A DNA stretch of 34,760 nt from Candidatus Ancillula glyptotermitis (GCA_031268675.1 JAIRWY010000022.1:1-34760); one strand, 5' to 3'. Counted from the stretch's first letter, positions 25,236-34,577 are shown. A program made the numbers and translations. Notes: generated by a model from the sequence alone, not told the origin.

Positions 25236-26672
25236 GTGTGCGGAGTTTTTAGTGTTTATTTACCGAAAAGTTGTCAAGATGCTGCAAAAATGACATATTT
25301 TGGATTGTATTCTCTTCAGCATCGAGGTCAAGAATCTGCTGGAATTGCGGCAAGCAACGGTGAAAATATTATGGTGTATAAGGACTTGGGCCTAGTTTCT
25401 CAAGTGTTTAATGAAATATCACTATCTTCACTACCTGGTCATTTGGCGATTGGTCATACAAGGTATTCTACGACTGGTGGTCTTAAATGGCAGAATGCAC
25501 AACCAACTCTTGGTAATACTGCATTTGGCACGATTGCACTTGCTCATAACGGAAATTTAGTGAACTCTGCTGAACTAAGTAAAATATTACTTGAACGTTA
25601 TGGCGATGTACAAAGTGGTGAACTAGCCAATGGAAATACAACGGACACAGCACTGATTACTGCACTTTTGACAGGAAATCTTTTAAAAGCTGCATTGGGA
25701 TATGGTGAAACATTATTATCAACTGCTCATGAAATTCTTCCACTTCTAAAAGGTGCATTTTCATTGGTGTTTATGGATGAAAAGCGGATTTATGCTGCAA
25801 GAGATCGACAAGGGCTGAGACCACTTGTAGTAGGTAAAATCGGTGAAAGTGGATATGTGATTGCAAGCGAGAATGCAGCACTAGATATAGTTGGAGCAAC
25901 TTTTTTGCGCGAAGTTGAACCTGGTGAACTAATTATGATTGATGATGATGGTCTGCACTCTAGTAGATTTGCAGAAGCTAAACGAAGTGGATGTGTGTTT
26001 GAATATGTGTATTTAGCACGACCAGATGCACATATTTTTGGGCGAGCAGTACATGAGGCACGTGTAGAAATGGGTAGAGCACTAGCCCGTGAGTTCCCGT
26101 GTGATGCAGATATTGTTATACCAGTTCCAGAATCTGGAACTCCAGCAGCAGTTGGCTTTGCAAAAGAATCTGGCATTCCTTTTGCACAAGGATTAACCAA
26201 GAATTCTTATGTTGGAAGAACTTTTATACAACCTACGGATACACTTAGACGTGTTGGAATTCGACTGAAGTTGAATCCACTTAAGAGTGTAATTGCTGGT
26301 AAAAAGTTAGTTGTAGTAGATGATTCAATTGTGCGCGGTAATACACAAAAAGCTCTAGTAAAAATGTTGAAAGATTCTGGTGCAAAAGAGGTACATATAC
26401 GCATATCATCACCCCCAGTAAAATATCCTTGTTATTATGGAATTGACTTTGCCAAATACGATGAACTTATTGCTAATAACATGAGCCTAGATCTAATACG
26501 TGAAACTCTTGGAGCAGATTCGCTTGGTTATTTAAGCATTGAATCAATGGCTAAAGCAACTAATCGTGATATTTCAACACTATGTTTAGCATGTTTTAAT
26601 GGAAAGTATCCAGTCAAATTTTCTACAGCAGATGTTTCTGACAAATACTTACTAGAAGGAGGCAATTTATGA
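25236..26672 (+). CDS. purF: Amidophosphoribosyltransferase
   Basis: A 478-residue PurF, first committed enzyme of purine synthesis: PRPP plus glutamine gives phosphoribosylamine. Translation begins GTG-TGC, so the catalytic Cys2 is at the N-terminus without a long propeptide (CGVFSVY). The glutaminase half has LYSLQHRGQESAGIA and GHTRYSTTG. The phosphoribosyltransferase half has the PRPP loop KLVVVDDSIVRGNT near residue 360. The C-terminal LCLACFNGKYP region is usual. The ribosome site AAAGGA is about eight bases upstream. The stop overlaps the purM ATG (ATGA). Confidence 0.97.
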   Translation: MCGVFSVYLPKSCQDAAKMTYFGLYSLQHRGQESAGIAASNGENIMVYKDLGLVSQVFNEISLSSLPGHLAIGHTRYSTTGGLKWQNAQPTLGNTAFGTIALAHNGNLVNSAELSKILLERYGDVQSGELANGNTTDTALITALLTGNLLKAALGYGETLLSTAHEILPLLKGAFSLVFMDEKRIYAARDRQGLRPLVVGKIGESGYVIASENAALDIVGATFLREVEPGELIMIDDDGLHSSRFAEAKRSGCVFEYVYLARPDAHIFGRAVHEARVEMGRALAREFPCDADIVIPVPESGTPAAVGFAKESGIPFAQGLTKNSYVGRTFIQPTDTLRRVGIRLKLNPLKSVIAGKKLVVVDDSIVRGNTQKALVKMLKDSGAKEVHIRISSPPVKYPCYYGIDFAKYDELIANNMSLDLIRETLGADSLGYLSIESMAKATNRDISTLCLACFNGKYPVKFSTADVSDKYLLEGGNL

Positions 26673-27787
26673 ATTCAATTACATATGAACAAGCAGGAGT
26701 TAGCGTTGAGGCTGGTGATACAGTTGCAAAACTAGTTAAAGAAGGCATCAAAAGTAGTTTAAGCAAAAATGTTATGAATGCATCTGGTGGTTTTGCTGGC
26801 TTTTATGACATAAGCGGCTCAAATCTACGTCCAAATGGCGAAGTGATTGCGCAACCAGTTCTAGTTACATCAACCGATGGTATTGGAACGAAAATTGCTA
26901 TTGCAAGTGCTATTGATAAACATGACACAATTGGTGATGACTTGGTTGCAATGGTAGTTGATGATATAGTTGTTAGTGGTGCAACTGCACTGTTTATGAC
27001 GGACTATATTTGCTGCGGACGCGTTTTTCCTGCTCGTATATCTGAAATTGTACTTTCAATTGCTAATGCATGTTCAAAGGCAGGTGTTTCATTAGTTGGT
27101 GGTGAAACTGCTGAACACCCTGGTTTACTTGAACCTGATGAATATGATGTTGCAGGTGCAGCAACTGGGATTATAGATAAACGTGATATACTAGGTCCTG
27201 AATTAGCACAAGTTGGTGATGTGGTTGTTGGTCTTGCATCTAGCGGACTACATTCAAACGGTTTTTCGCTAGTGCGCGCAGTTGTAGACAATGCTGGCTG
27301 GAACTATTCTCGATCAGTACCAGAACTTGCAACTCCTGAAAATTTACATCCAACTCTTGGAGAAGCACTCCTAACTCCCACACGAATCTACACCAAGTTG
27401 TGCTTAGAAATACTTCAAAATGTTGGTGTTCATGCATTCTCGCACATTACAGGTGGTGGAATTGCATCTAATTTGGCTCGAATACTGCCAAAAGGAACAA
27501 TTGGGATTATACAACGGTCAAAATGGGAAGTTCCTCAGATATTCAACACTATTAAAGAACTTGGAAATCTTGAACAACAAGTCATGGAAAGTACATTGAA
27601 TATGGGACTTGGTATGCTCGCAGTTGTAAGTCCAGATGATGCAAAAACCACAATTTCAATCTCGCAGAATGCAGGTGTTGATGCATTTGTAGTTGGAAAA
27701 ATTGAAGCAGTTGATCTAGCAAATGTATGCGAGAAAGTTACTAGCAATACAAAAGGTGTAGAAGGTGGACAGGCAGTTTTAGTTTAA
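26669..27787 (+). CDS. purM: Phosphoribosylformylglycinamidine cyclo-ligase (AIR synthetase)
   Basis: A 372-residue PurM that closes FGAM to AIR with ATP. Family markers are SYEQAGV-like ITYEQAGVSVEAGD at the start, TSTDGIGTKIAIA, the VVDDIVVSGATALFMTDY metal and nucleotide region, LVGGETAEHPGL, SSGLHSNGFSLVR and ITGGGIASNLARILP. The start ATG overlaps the purF stop, with AAGGAGG seven bases upstream, so the two purine genes are tightly coupled. No purine riboswitch is visible upstream. Confidence 0.97.
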   Translation: MNSITYEQAGVSVEAGDTVAKLVKEGIKSSLSKNVMNASGGFAGFYDISGSNLRPNGEVIAQPVLVTSTDGIGTKIAIASAIDKHDTIGDDLVAMVVDDIVVSGATALFMTDYICCGRVFPARISEIVLSIANACSKAGVSLVGGETAEHPGLLEPDEYDVAGAATGIIDKRDILGPELAQVGDVVVGLASSGLHSNGFSLVRAVVDNAGWNYSRSVPELATPENLHPTLGEALLTPTRIYTKLCLEILQNVGVHAFSHITGGGIASNLARILPKGTIGIIQRSKWEVPQIFNTIKELGNLEQQVMESTLNMGLGMLAVVSPDDAKTTISISQNAGVDAFVVGKIEAVDLANVCEKVTSNTKGVEGGQAVLV

Positions 27788-27811
27788 TGTCATTGTAGTA
27801 GGAGTTTTATT

Positions 27812-29185
27812 ATGAATAGAGTAGTAGTTATTGGTGCAAATCATAGTGCACTTTCGGCTATAAATACAATTATAGACAGATTTTCAGGTGAAGTAGAAGT
27901 TGTTGCATTTGAACAAGATGACAATATAAGTTTCATTGGCGCAGATGGACTTCTCTGGGTTTCTGGTGTGGTGAATGACGTACAAGAAACTCTTTACTCA
28001 TCGGAGCAGAAATTAAAAAACAAGGGTATAAAACTACACATGAATACAAAAGTTGTTGAAATTGACACGCAGAATCATACAGTAACTGGAGTTAGTAGTA
28101 GTGGGCAAAAAGTTGTTGAAAATTGGAATAAGTTGATTTTGGCAACTGGTTCTGAGCCGATTTTACCGCGAATTTCTGGAATTCAACTAGAAAATATCAC
28201 AACCGTAAAAACACTACTAGATGCATACAAACTAAAAAATATTGCAACAAATAGTAAAATTAAAAGTGTTGGAATAATTGGCGGCGGTTATATTGGAGTT
28301 GAAACTGCCGAAGCTCTCAGAAAAGCGCGGTCTGATATTAAAATTCAGCTATTTGACACTGCAGATAAAATCATGGGCAAGTATTATGATGAGCCATTCA
28401 ATAAGCATGTACATGAAATATTAGAGCGCAATCGTATTGAGCTGAAGACAAATGAAGAGTTGCTAAAAATAACTGGTTCAAAAAAAGTAGAACGAATTAC
28501 CACGAATATTGCAAAATATAATGTTGATGCAGTAGTTTTTGCCATCGGTTTTAAGCCAAGAGCAAGTTTACTACCAGAACTTAAACGAGGATCTGCAGGT
28601 GCATACAAAGTGAACCGCTTTGGACAAACTAGCAACTTGGATATTTATGCTTCAGGAGATTGCGCAACTGTTTGGCATAGTGTCCTTGAAGATGATGCAT
28701 ATATTGCGCTAGGTTCAAATGCAACTCATCATGGTATTCTTGCTGGAGAAAATGCCGCAACTTCTTTAACTAAACCAGAAGTTGCACTCAGGAAGGCAAA
28801 TGGTGTTGCTGGTTCAAATGCACTGTGTTTATTCGGAGAAGTTTTTGCATCAACTGGACTTACACATAGTGCTGCTTTGTCCAGCGGTTTTAATGCGCAA
28901 TTCATTGACTTTACATCAACTCTTAAACCTGCATATATTAAAGATGGTAATGCAATTGTTCAAATCCGCTTAGTTTACAACCAAGTTAATAAAACTGAAC
29001 ATAGATTATTAGGCGCGCAAATTTACTCAGAAGTAGATATATCTGGAATTTTGTCATACTTTTCACTAGCGCTCGACCAGAAGTTAACACTAGAAGAACT
29101 TCGTTATGTGGATTTATTCTTTTTACCGCAAGTTAATCAGGTCTACAACTTTGTCCAACGCGCAATTGCTAAGGTAGTTCGTTAA
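27812..29185 (+). CDS. NADH oxidase (Nox) family flavoprotein lacking the redox cysteine
   Basis: A 457-residue FAD- and NAD(P)H-binding oxidoreductase of the Nox/NADH-peroxidase/CoA-disulfide-reductase group. The FAD loop is VVVIGANHSALSAI with the active-site His11 kept. The NAD loop is VGIIGGGYIGVETAEAL, and the second FAD motif is LDIYASGDCATVWH. The C-terminal dimerisation domain is complete. Family members carry a redox Cys in SFLGCGMALW; here the segment reads SFIGADGLLW, with Ala44 at the Cys position (codon GCA at 27941). The protein may therefore make H2O2 or do another FAD reaction. A ribosome site (TAGGAG) precedes ATG 27812. The stop overlaps the next ATG by one base. Confidence 0.88.
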   Translation: MNRVVVIGANHSALSAINTIIDRFSGEVEVVAFEQDDNISFIGADGLLWVSGVVNDVQETLYSSEQKLKNKGIKLHMNTKVVEIDTQNHTVTGVSSSGQKVVENWNKLILATGSEPILPRISGIQLENITTVKTLLDAYKLKNIATNSKIKSVGIIGGGYIGVETAEALRKARSDIKIQLFDTADKIMGKYYDEPFNKHVHEILERNRIELKTNEELLKITGSKKVERITTNIAKYNVDAVVFAIGFKPRASLLPELKRGSAGAYKVNRFGQTSNLDIYASGDCATVWHSVLEDDAYIALGSNATHHGILAGENAATSLTKPEVALRKANGVAGSNALCLFGEVFASTGLTHSAALSSGFNAQFIDFTSTLKPAYIKDGNAIVQIRLVYNQVNKTEHRLLGAQIYSEVDISGILSYFSLALDQKLTLEELRYVDLFFLPQVNQVYNFVQRAIAKVVR

Positions 29186-30432
29186 TGCAGCTAAAGCCCG
29201 AACGTATGACAAATATTGGTGCAGTTTCAACTTTACCAAGTGGAAAAAAAGTATTTATACGAGGTGCACTACCAGACGAAGAAGTAGAAATTGAGACAAT
29301 TGAGGAGCACTCAAGGTATAATATCGCTGTTGCATCAAAAATTTTGAAACGGTCTCCATATAGAACTGAACCAAAAGATGATAGATATCTAGCAACTTCA
29401 CCATGGCAAATTATGGACTTCAAATATGAACTAGAATTAAAATCCGCATTATTAAAAGAAGCATTTTTCTTAGCAGGAATTGAAATTGATGATGTTATAA
29501 TAAAAAGTGCTGGTTCTCAATATTTCTACCGCAATAAATACAACTACTTGTTTACAAAAAACTACAACTTTGCTGTTATCGCAAGAAAAAGCAATTTACG
29601 CATTAAGGCAGATACGTTTTCACTTCCTAAAAAGAGCATCAATGATACTGCAGTGCAAATTCTTGATGTTTTGAGACGCTCGGATATTCCACCACAAGAT
29701 TTAGATTCACTTTTAGTTCGCACAAATGATGCTGGACAGACAGTTTCTAGGCTATATATTACAAGTAAAAGGATTGTCCAGTCCCAATTTAAGGAGTTGA
29801 ATAACTTTGAAATCTGCTGCCTTGCGCAATCCAACAAAAAGCAACACAGGCATTCACAACTTTTAGTAAATGGAACACTAGAACTAAAAGACATGCTTTT
29901 AGGGCGCGAGTTCTCATATTCAATTGACTCCTTTTTTCAAATCAACAAGGATATTTATGAACATGCATTATCCGACATGAAGATAGCAGTATTAGGCGAT
30001 GTTGTTGATATGTATTCAGGTGTTGGTACAATTGGATTATCTGTGGTTCCCAGTAGGAAAAAATTGAAACTTATAGAAATTGATGCTAAAAACGTAAAAT
30101 ATGCCATGAAAAACGCGCGGAAATATAACATGTGTGTACATGACACATGTGCAAGTACAATCGCTTCTGATGCCTCAAAAGCGCTCAAATACATTGTCAG
30201 AGATGGCACATTGATACTAGATCCACCGAGAGCAGGATTATCCCGCACCTTAGTTAATCAGATTCTTGAACAATTGCCAGATAGAATTCTGTACTTATCT
30301 TGTAATCCACCTACACAGGCAAGAGATGTTGCACTACTTCAGGAACAGTACAAAATACTAGATATCATTGGATACAACTTCTTTCCAAAAACTCCACATA
30401 TTGAATGCCTAGTAATATTAGACCGCAAGTAG
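29185..30432 (+). CDS. TRAM-domain class I RNA (uracil-5-)methyltransferase
   Basis: A 415-residue TrmA/RlmD-like enzyme. An N-terminal TRAM domain covers about residues 1-55 (KKVFIRGALPDEEVEIE). The SAM-binding domain has VVDMYSGVGTIGLSV and LILDPPRAGLS. The catalytic nucleophile is Cys373 in ILYLSCNPPTQARD, and SFFQINKDIYE precedes the SAM domain. The iron-sulfur Cys cluster of RlmD is absent: the equivalent stretch reads ATSPWQIMDFKYE, a form also seen in some Gram-positive relatives. The target (tRNA U54 or a 23S uridine) cannot be told. Translation is coupled to the flavoprotein gene (TAATG). It ends 15 bases from the convergent DUF3039 gene. Confidence 0.88.
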   Translation: MQLKPERMTNIGAVSTLPSGKKVFIRGALPDEEVEIETIEEHSRYNIAVASKILKRSPYRTEPKDDRYLATSPWQIMDFKYELELKSALLKEAFFLAGIEIDDVIIKSAGSQYFYRNKYNYLFTKNYNFAVIARKSNLRIKADTFSLPKKSINDTAVQILDVLRRSDIPPQDLDSLLVRTNDAGQTVSRLYITSKRIVQSQFKELNNFEICCLAQSNKKQHRHSQLLVNGTLELKDMLLGREFSYSIDSFFQINKDIYEHALSDMKIAVLGDVVDMYSGVGTIGLSVVPSRKKLKLIEIDAKNVKYAMKNARKYNMCVHDTCASTIASDASKALKYIVRDGTLILDPPRAGLSRTLVNQILEQLPDRILYLSCNPPTQARDVALLQEQYKILDIIGYNFFPKTPHIECLVILDRK

Positions 30433-30447
30433 ACCAATACTTTTATT

Positions 30448-30729
30448 TTAGAACCAGAAAGTTCCTTCATTCATTTTTTCATACAACTCTTGACATCTTG
30501 GGCAAATTGGATAGTTGTCAGGATTTCTCGTGGGTGTCCATACTTTCCCACACAATGCTATAACCTTTCCACCTGTAATCTTCGCTTTTTCCGCTTTTCT
30601 CATATCAACCCAATGCGCATATCGCTCATCATCACTATTATCACCATTATTGGTATTAGCATCAATTTCTGGATTTTCTAATACACGAACACCACCTGCA
30701 GTTTCATCTTCATATTCAAAATTGTTCAC
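30448..30729 (-). CDS. DUF3039 family protein
   Basis: A 93-residue actinobacterial DUF3039 protein. The conserved part is HWVDMRKAEKAKITGGKV, ALCGKVWTPTRNPDNYPICP and CQELYEKM; the Cys-x-Gly, and the Cys-Pro-x-Cys pair look like zinc ligands. Function is unknown. The start is GTG overlapping the isocitrate dehydrogenase TAG stop, with AGGAGG five bases upstream, so it is translated from the same message. Together with DapD this gene is a good taxonomic sign of Actinobacteria. Confidence 0.9.
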   Translation of the reverse strand: MNNFEYEDETAGGVRVLENPEIDANTNNGDNSDDERYAHWVDMRKAEKAKITGGKVIALCGKVWTPTRNPDNYPICPRCQELYEKMNEGTFWF

Positions 30730-31949
30730 TACTTCCTCCTTAACTCATTATCTAAGTTAGTCCTCACAATCTCCATAAACTCATCAGTTGTTTTATATGA
30801 ACTATTACCAGCCAATAATGCAAGGTCTTTAGTCATTGCTCCATCTTCAACGGTTCTGATAGTTACCTTTTCTAGTGTTTCACAAAATCTGGCAAGTTCA
30901 TCATTGTTGTCTAGTTTTGCACGATGTTTCAAACCACCTGTCCATGCAAAAATTGATGCAATCGGATTTGTTGAAGTCTTCTCCCCCTTTTGCCACTGCC
31001 GATAATGGCGAGTAACTGTTCCATGTGCTGCTTCTGACTCAACAGTTTTACCGTCTGGACTAACCAACACACTAGTCATCAGGCCCAAAGATCCGAAACC
31101 TTGTGCAATTGCATCACTTTGTACATCACCATCGTAGTTTTTGCATGCCCAGATATATCCACCTTCCCACTTCATAGAAGATGCAACCATATCATCAATT
31201 AGACGATGTTCATATGTCAATCCTGCTGCATTAAACTGATCTGCAAACTCTTTCTCAAAAACTTCCTGAAATATGTCCCTAAACCTGCCATCGTACACTT
31301 TTAGTATTGTATTCTTAGTTGACAAGTATACAGGCATATTACGCGCCAAACCGTACGACAACGATGCTCTTGCAAAATCACGTATTGAATAATCAAGATT
31401 ATGCTGAAATTGTGCAATTCCTGGTGTTGGATAAGTGTAGACAACCTCTTCTGTTGGCTCAGATCCATCATCTGGTACGAACTTCACACTGAATTTTCCA
31501 GCTTTTTCAAAACGAAACTCCTTCGCATCATATTGATCCGCGAATGCATGACGACCCACTATAATAGGCTTCTTCCATGTTGAAACTAATCTAGGTACAT
31601 TATCAATTACAATTGGCTCACGAAATATTACTCCCCCAAGAATGTTACGGATTCTACCATTTGGACTTTTCCACATCTGTTTAAGGCTAAACTCCTGCAC
31701 TCTGTCTTCATCTGGCGTTATAGTTGCGCACTTGATGCCCACATTTACTGCTTTTATTGCATTCGCAGCCTCAACAGTGATCTGATCATCTGTTTCATCA
31801 CGCTTCTGAATGCTCAAGTCGTAGTATAATATATCCAAATTAAGATAAGGCAAAATCAAGTCCTCTTTAATTTTGTGCCATACTATACGCGCCATTTCGT
31901 CACCATCTAATTCAACAACTGGGTTTATAATATTTATTTTTTCAAACAT
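30729..31949 (-). CDS. icd: NADP-dependent isocitrate dehydrogenase, dimeric eukaryote-like type
   Basis: About 406 residues. [19 protein letters not shown] is the N-terminal signature of the homodimeric subfamily II enzyme. Others are [34 protein letters not shown] with the catalytic Tyr/Lys-type region and metal Asp residues, then [20 protein letters not shown], and [18 protein letters not shown], in which the HGTVTRHY loop gives NADP preference. It makes 2-oxoglutarate and NADPH for glutamate synthesis. A frame opens at 31967, but ATG 31949 lies exactly at the predicted transcription start and begins [14 protein letters not shown], so 31949 is preferred and the message is leaderless. Confidence 0.95.
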   Translation of the reverse strand: MFEKINIINPVVELDGDEMARIVWHKIKEDLILPYLNLDILYYDLSIQKRDETDDQITVEAANAIKAVNVGIKCATITPDEDRVQEFSLKQMWKSPNGRIRNILGGVIFREPIVIDNVPRLVSTWKKPIIVGRHAFADQYDAKEFRFEKAGKFSVKFVPDDGSEPTEEVVYTYPTPGIAQFQHNLDYSIRDFARASLSYGLARNMPVYLSTKNTILKVYDGRFRDIFQEVFEKEFADQFNAAGLTYEHRLIDDMVASSMKWEGGYIWACKNYDGDVQSDAIAQGFGSLGLMTSVLVSPDGKTVESEAAHGTVTRHYRQWQKGEKTSTNPIASIFAWTGGLKHRAKLDNNDELARFCETLEKVTIRTVEDGAMTKDLALLAGNSSYKTTDEFMEIVRTNLDNELRRK

Positions 31950-31955
31950 GACTAC

Positions 31956-31961
31956 ATTATA
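31956..31961 (-). promoter_or_regulatory. icd promoter, extended -10, leaderless
   Basis: Minus strand TGTGCTATAAT with TATAAT at the complement of 31956-31961, seven bases before the ATG. No convincing -35 is seen. Confidence 0.6.
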
Positions 31962-32028
31962 GCACACTTAAAAGCAGGTCATTCCTCAAAAAATAGGTTA
32001 AATAAGTCTAATGTTATTTATATGTTCT

Positions 32029-33018
32029 TCAACTCACGAATTCATTCGTTACACCAGTATTTTCTGGTAATTTCTTTGGTAGAAGTCCACTATAAAACAT
32101 CCAGTCATATGACTTATTCCAGCGACTAAGGTCAAAAATTCCCCAAGAATGCGCATCATCAATATACTTATGTGATAAATAGTCCTGGCTTTTATGCACA
32201 AGTTTTCCATCAAGTTCAGGCACATGTTTAACCAAGATATTAGCAGCTTCTTGCGCATTATTAGCAGCATCTTCATATCCATGTTTAGTTGCCTGCATAA
32301 ATCTCTTCACAACATCTTTGTGCAAGTTGATATAATCGTTGTTCGCAATAAAAATTGGACTATAAAAATCTAGTTCATCTGAAGCGCGAGTAAACATAAC
32401 ATTAACATCTAAACCAGCAAGCTGCGCCTGTAATCCTTCCCAGCCGTAGTATATTCCACTCACAACATCAACATCTGCCTTTAGTGCAGCAACAACGTTT
32501 TCTACCATCATGTTAATCCACTGCACCTTATCAGGATCACCACCATCTTGTTTAACCATATACTTGTATTCTGCCAGTGCAGCATCTGTGCCGTCATATG
32601 CGAACTTTTTGCCTTCTAAATCACGAGGACGCTCAATATTCTTGGACTTTAGGGATAGAAGACATGATGTATTATGCGCCATAATCGCTCCGACTGCAGT
32701 AACTGGCGCACCGTTGATAATAGCATGTGCGAGATATTCCTGATAATCAATGCCAATCTGCGCTTGCCCAGAACCAACTATTGCAGTTGCACCATCTTCT
32801 GGAGGTTGTTGTAGTTGAACATCAAGTCCAGCATCTGAATAATAACCCTTATCTAATGCAACATATATGCCAGAGTGATTCGTATTTGGTGTCCAATCAA
32901 GAACTACTGTTAACTTCTCTAAATTACCACTACTTGTTTTTTTACCGCATGCAGTAAATACAACATTTGAAGCCACAACTAATACCAAACTGATTAAAAT
33001 TCCAAGTGATTTCTTCAT
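32029..33018 (-). CDS. thiY: ThiY-like substrate-binding lipoprotein for a thiamine pyrimidine precursor
   Basis: A 329-residue NMT1/THI5-fold binding protein. A hydrophobic leader ends at VVFTACGKK, the lipidation Cys. The mature start, KLTVVLDWTPNTNHSGIYVA, is the signature of ThiY/THI5 proteins, which bind HMP or its formylamino relative. PPEDGATAIVGSGQAQIGI and the aromatic-rich YYGWEGLQ segment follow. It captures the ligand outside the membrane for ThiX and ThiZ encoded just upstream. The TPP riboswitch at the operon's start supports the assignment. No thiamine synthesis genes are in the window, so salvage is implied. It ends 68 bases from the icd promoter. Confidence 0.9.
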   Translation of the reverse strand: MKKSLGILISLVLVVASNVVFTACGKKTSSGNLEKLTVVLDWTPNTNHSGIYVALDKGYYSDAGLDVQLQQPPEDGATAIVGSGQAQIGIDYQEYLAHAIINGAPVTAVGAIMAHNTSCLLSLKSKNIERPRDLEGKKFAYDGTDAALAEYKYMVKQDGGDPDKVQWINMMVENVVAALKADVDVVSGIYYGWEGLQAQLAGLDVNVMFTRASDELDFYSPIFIANNDYINLHKDVVKRFMQATKHGYEDAANNAQEAANILVKHVPELDGKLVHKSQDYLSHKYIDDAHSWGIFDLSRWNKSYDWMFYSGLLPKKLPENTGVTNEFVS

Positions 33019-33030
33019 ATTTTCCTCTTT

Positions 33031-33789
33031 CTACTTATTCTCATATCGCAAAACTACTTTCTCTATTACTTTAACTACTGCTAATAGCACCAAGCTCAAT
33101 GCAGAAACCAGAAAAATAACTGCAAACATCTTATCATACGCATATGCTTTTCTAACTCTCATCATATAAACACCAAGTCCAGACTCACCACCAAGCCACT
33201 CTGCTATAATTGCACCAACAACTGCATAAGAAATAGCAATTTTTAGTCCAACGAAGAATTCCTTAAAAGTTCCACGTATTTTAATTGAAAACAGCACCTT
33301 TAATGAAGATAGTTGCAGTGAATCTGATAATATCTTATATTCCTTTCCTACCGCCTTAAAACCACTGAGTAGTCCCATAACAAGCGGAAAATAGCAAACT
33401 ATTATAATTAAAACAACTTTAGGAGTAATTCCAAATCCCATCCACAATACAAGTAATGGAGCAATAGCAATAGTTGGAATAGTTTGAGTGAATGTAATTA
33501 TTGGTAAAAGAACACTTTCTAAAAATAAGAACCTATCCATAACTATTACTGTAAAATATGCCAGTAAAATACTAACTATGAGCCCAAGTAGAGTTTCTGT
33601 CATACTTGTCTTCGCATTCTCAAAAATAAGAGGAAAATCATCTATAAATGCATGAATAACTGCAACTGGCGTAGGCAAAATAAACTCAGGGACAAGACTC
33701 AATACACATATCAATTGCCACAGACCAAGCAGAAATAGTGTTGTACTAAGTGATATTAAAATATTTCTTATTCGCATAATCCCAGCCAC
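33031..33789 (-). CDS. thiX: ABC transporter permease of the thiamine-precursor uptake system
   Basis: A 252-residue permease with about six transmembrane helices (first at 10-30, ILISLSTTLFLLGLWQLICV). The EAA loop that contacts the ATPase is seen at SLQLSSLKVLFSIKIRGT. The family is that of taurine, nitrate and ThiX permeases. It starts inside the end of the ATPase gene (22-base overlap) and ends 12 bases before thiY, so the three genes form one message. Regulation is through the TPP riboswitch upstream of the ATPase gene. Confidence 0.9.
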   Translation of the reverse strand: MAGIMRIRNILISLSTTLFLLGLWQLICVLSLVPEFILPTPVAVIHAFIDDFPLIFENAKTSMTETLLGLIVSILLAYFTVIVMDRFLFLESVLLPIITFTQTIPTIAIAPLLVLWMGFGITPKVVLIIIVCYFPLVMGLLSGFKAVGKEYKILSDSLQLSSLKVLFSIKIRGTFKEFFVGLKIAISYAVVGAIIAEWLGGESGLGVYMMRVRKAYAYDKMFAVIFLVSALSLVLLAVVKVIEKVVLRYENK

Positions 33790-34460
33790 CTTAAAATTGT
33801 GTTAGCATATTCTGCTTCATCTTTATTTTTATCAACAAGTAGTTCTCTATTTTCTACCTGTCCAGTATTAGAATCACGAACAAGCACAATAATTCTATTA
33901 GATAAATACACCGCCTCATTTACATCATGCGTTACCATAACTGTAGAAAAATTAAGCTGTCTTTGTAAATCCAACACTAAATTTTGCATTTCAAGCCGAG
34001 TTAATGCATCTAATGCAGCAAAAGGTTCATCTAGTAGCAGCAAATCTGGCTTACGTACAAGCGCCCTAGCTAATGCCACTCTACTTGCTTGCCCGCCAGA
34101 AAGGCTCAAAATATAGCGTTCTTCGAACTCACATAACCCGACAGCATTCAACATACTCTTAGCAACTTGGTACAACTGCTTTCTAGTGCCAACAAGCCCT
34201 AGTGTAACATTTTGCCAAGTTTTTAGCCATGGAATTAGTTTAGGTTCCTGAAACATGATTGCGCATTTTTTATACTCGTCCAAAACTTCACCTGAAGTTG
34301 GACTTTCAAGCCTAGCAAGCATTCTAAGCAACGTAGACTTACCTACACCTGAACGACCTACAATTGTAACAAATTCTCGTTGATCTAAGTGCATGCTAAA
34401 ATTATCTAGTATCTTAACTCCATCATATTCTTTTGAAATACAGTCAAGCAACTTCGCCAT
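33768..34460 (-). CDS. thiZ: ABC transporter ATPase of the thiamine-precursor uptake system
   Basis: A 230-residue uptake-type ATPase of the TauB/SsuB/ThiZ class. Walker A is GRSGVGKST, the signature LSGGQASRVALARALV, Walker B LLLLDEPFAALD, and the switch is VTHDVNEAV. The Q-loop is FQEPKLIPWL, typical of this class. It is the first gene after the riboswitch, with ATG at 34460 and the ribosome site AAAGGA lying inside the 3' end of the aptamer. It energises ThiX; the ligand is inferred from ThiY and the riboswitch. Confidence 0.9.
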   Translation of the reverse strand: MAKLLDCISKEYDGVKILDNFSMHLDQREFVTIVGRSGVGKSTLLRMLARLESPTSGEVLDEYKKCAIMFQEPKLIPWLKTWQNVTLGLVGTRKQLYQVAKSMLNAVGLCEFEERYILSLSGGQASRVALARALVRKPDLLLLDEPFAALDALTRLEMQNLVLDLQRQLNFSTVMVTHDVNEAVYLSNRIIVLVRDSNTGQVENRELLVDKNKDEAEYANTILRWLGLCE

Positions 34461-34464
34461 ATAA

Positions 34465-34543
34465 GCATCCTTTCGGTGGAATTACCCACATCAAGTTCTC
34501 GGGTATATCTCAGCCTCTACTTCGGTTTCAAAGCACCCCGTGC
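34465..34543 (-). promoter_or_regulatory. TPP riboswitch (THI element)
   Basis: Minus strand shows the conserved blocks in order: CGGGGTGC, then GGCTGAGATATACCC, GAACTTGATGTGGGTAATTC and CACCGAAAGGATGC. P1 ends pair as GCA with TGC. The aptamer ends four bases before the thiZ ATG, and the ribosome site AAAGGA is part of its conserved 3' strand. Thiamine diphosphate binding should therefore hide that site directly, without a separate expression platform. Repression of the thiZXY uptake operon at high TPP is expected. Confidence 0.95.
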
Positions 34544-34550
34544 AACATGT

Positions 34551-34577
34551 ATTATACCACACCCCTATGACATTTTG
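34551..34577 (-). promoter_or_regulatory. Promoter of the TPP-regulated operon within a 27-nt segment repeated at 23178-23204
   Basis: TATAAT is the complement of 34551-34556, with TGTGG before it. The 27 bases equal those before the M13 peptidase gene. Transcription should start near 34543-34544, at the first bases of the aptamer. There is no clear -35. Confidence 0.75.

Noticed and set aside
25790-26200. 136-codon minus-strand frame inside purF
   Set aside because: Antisense shadow of conserved PurF sequence; low-complexity Ser/Pro/Ala-rich translation.
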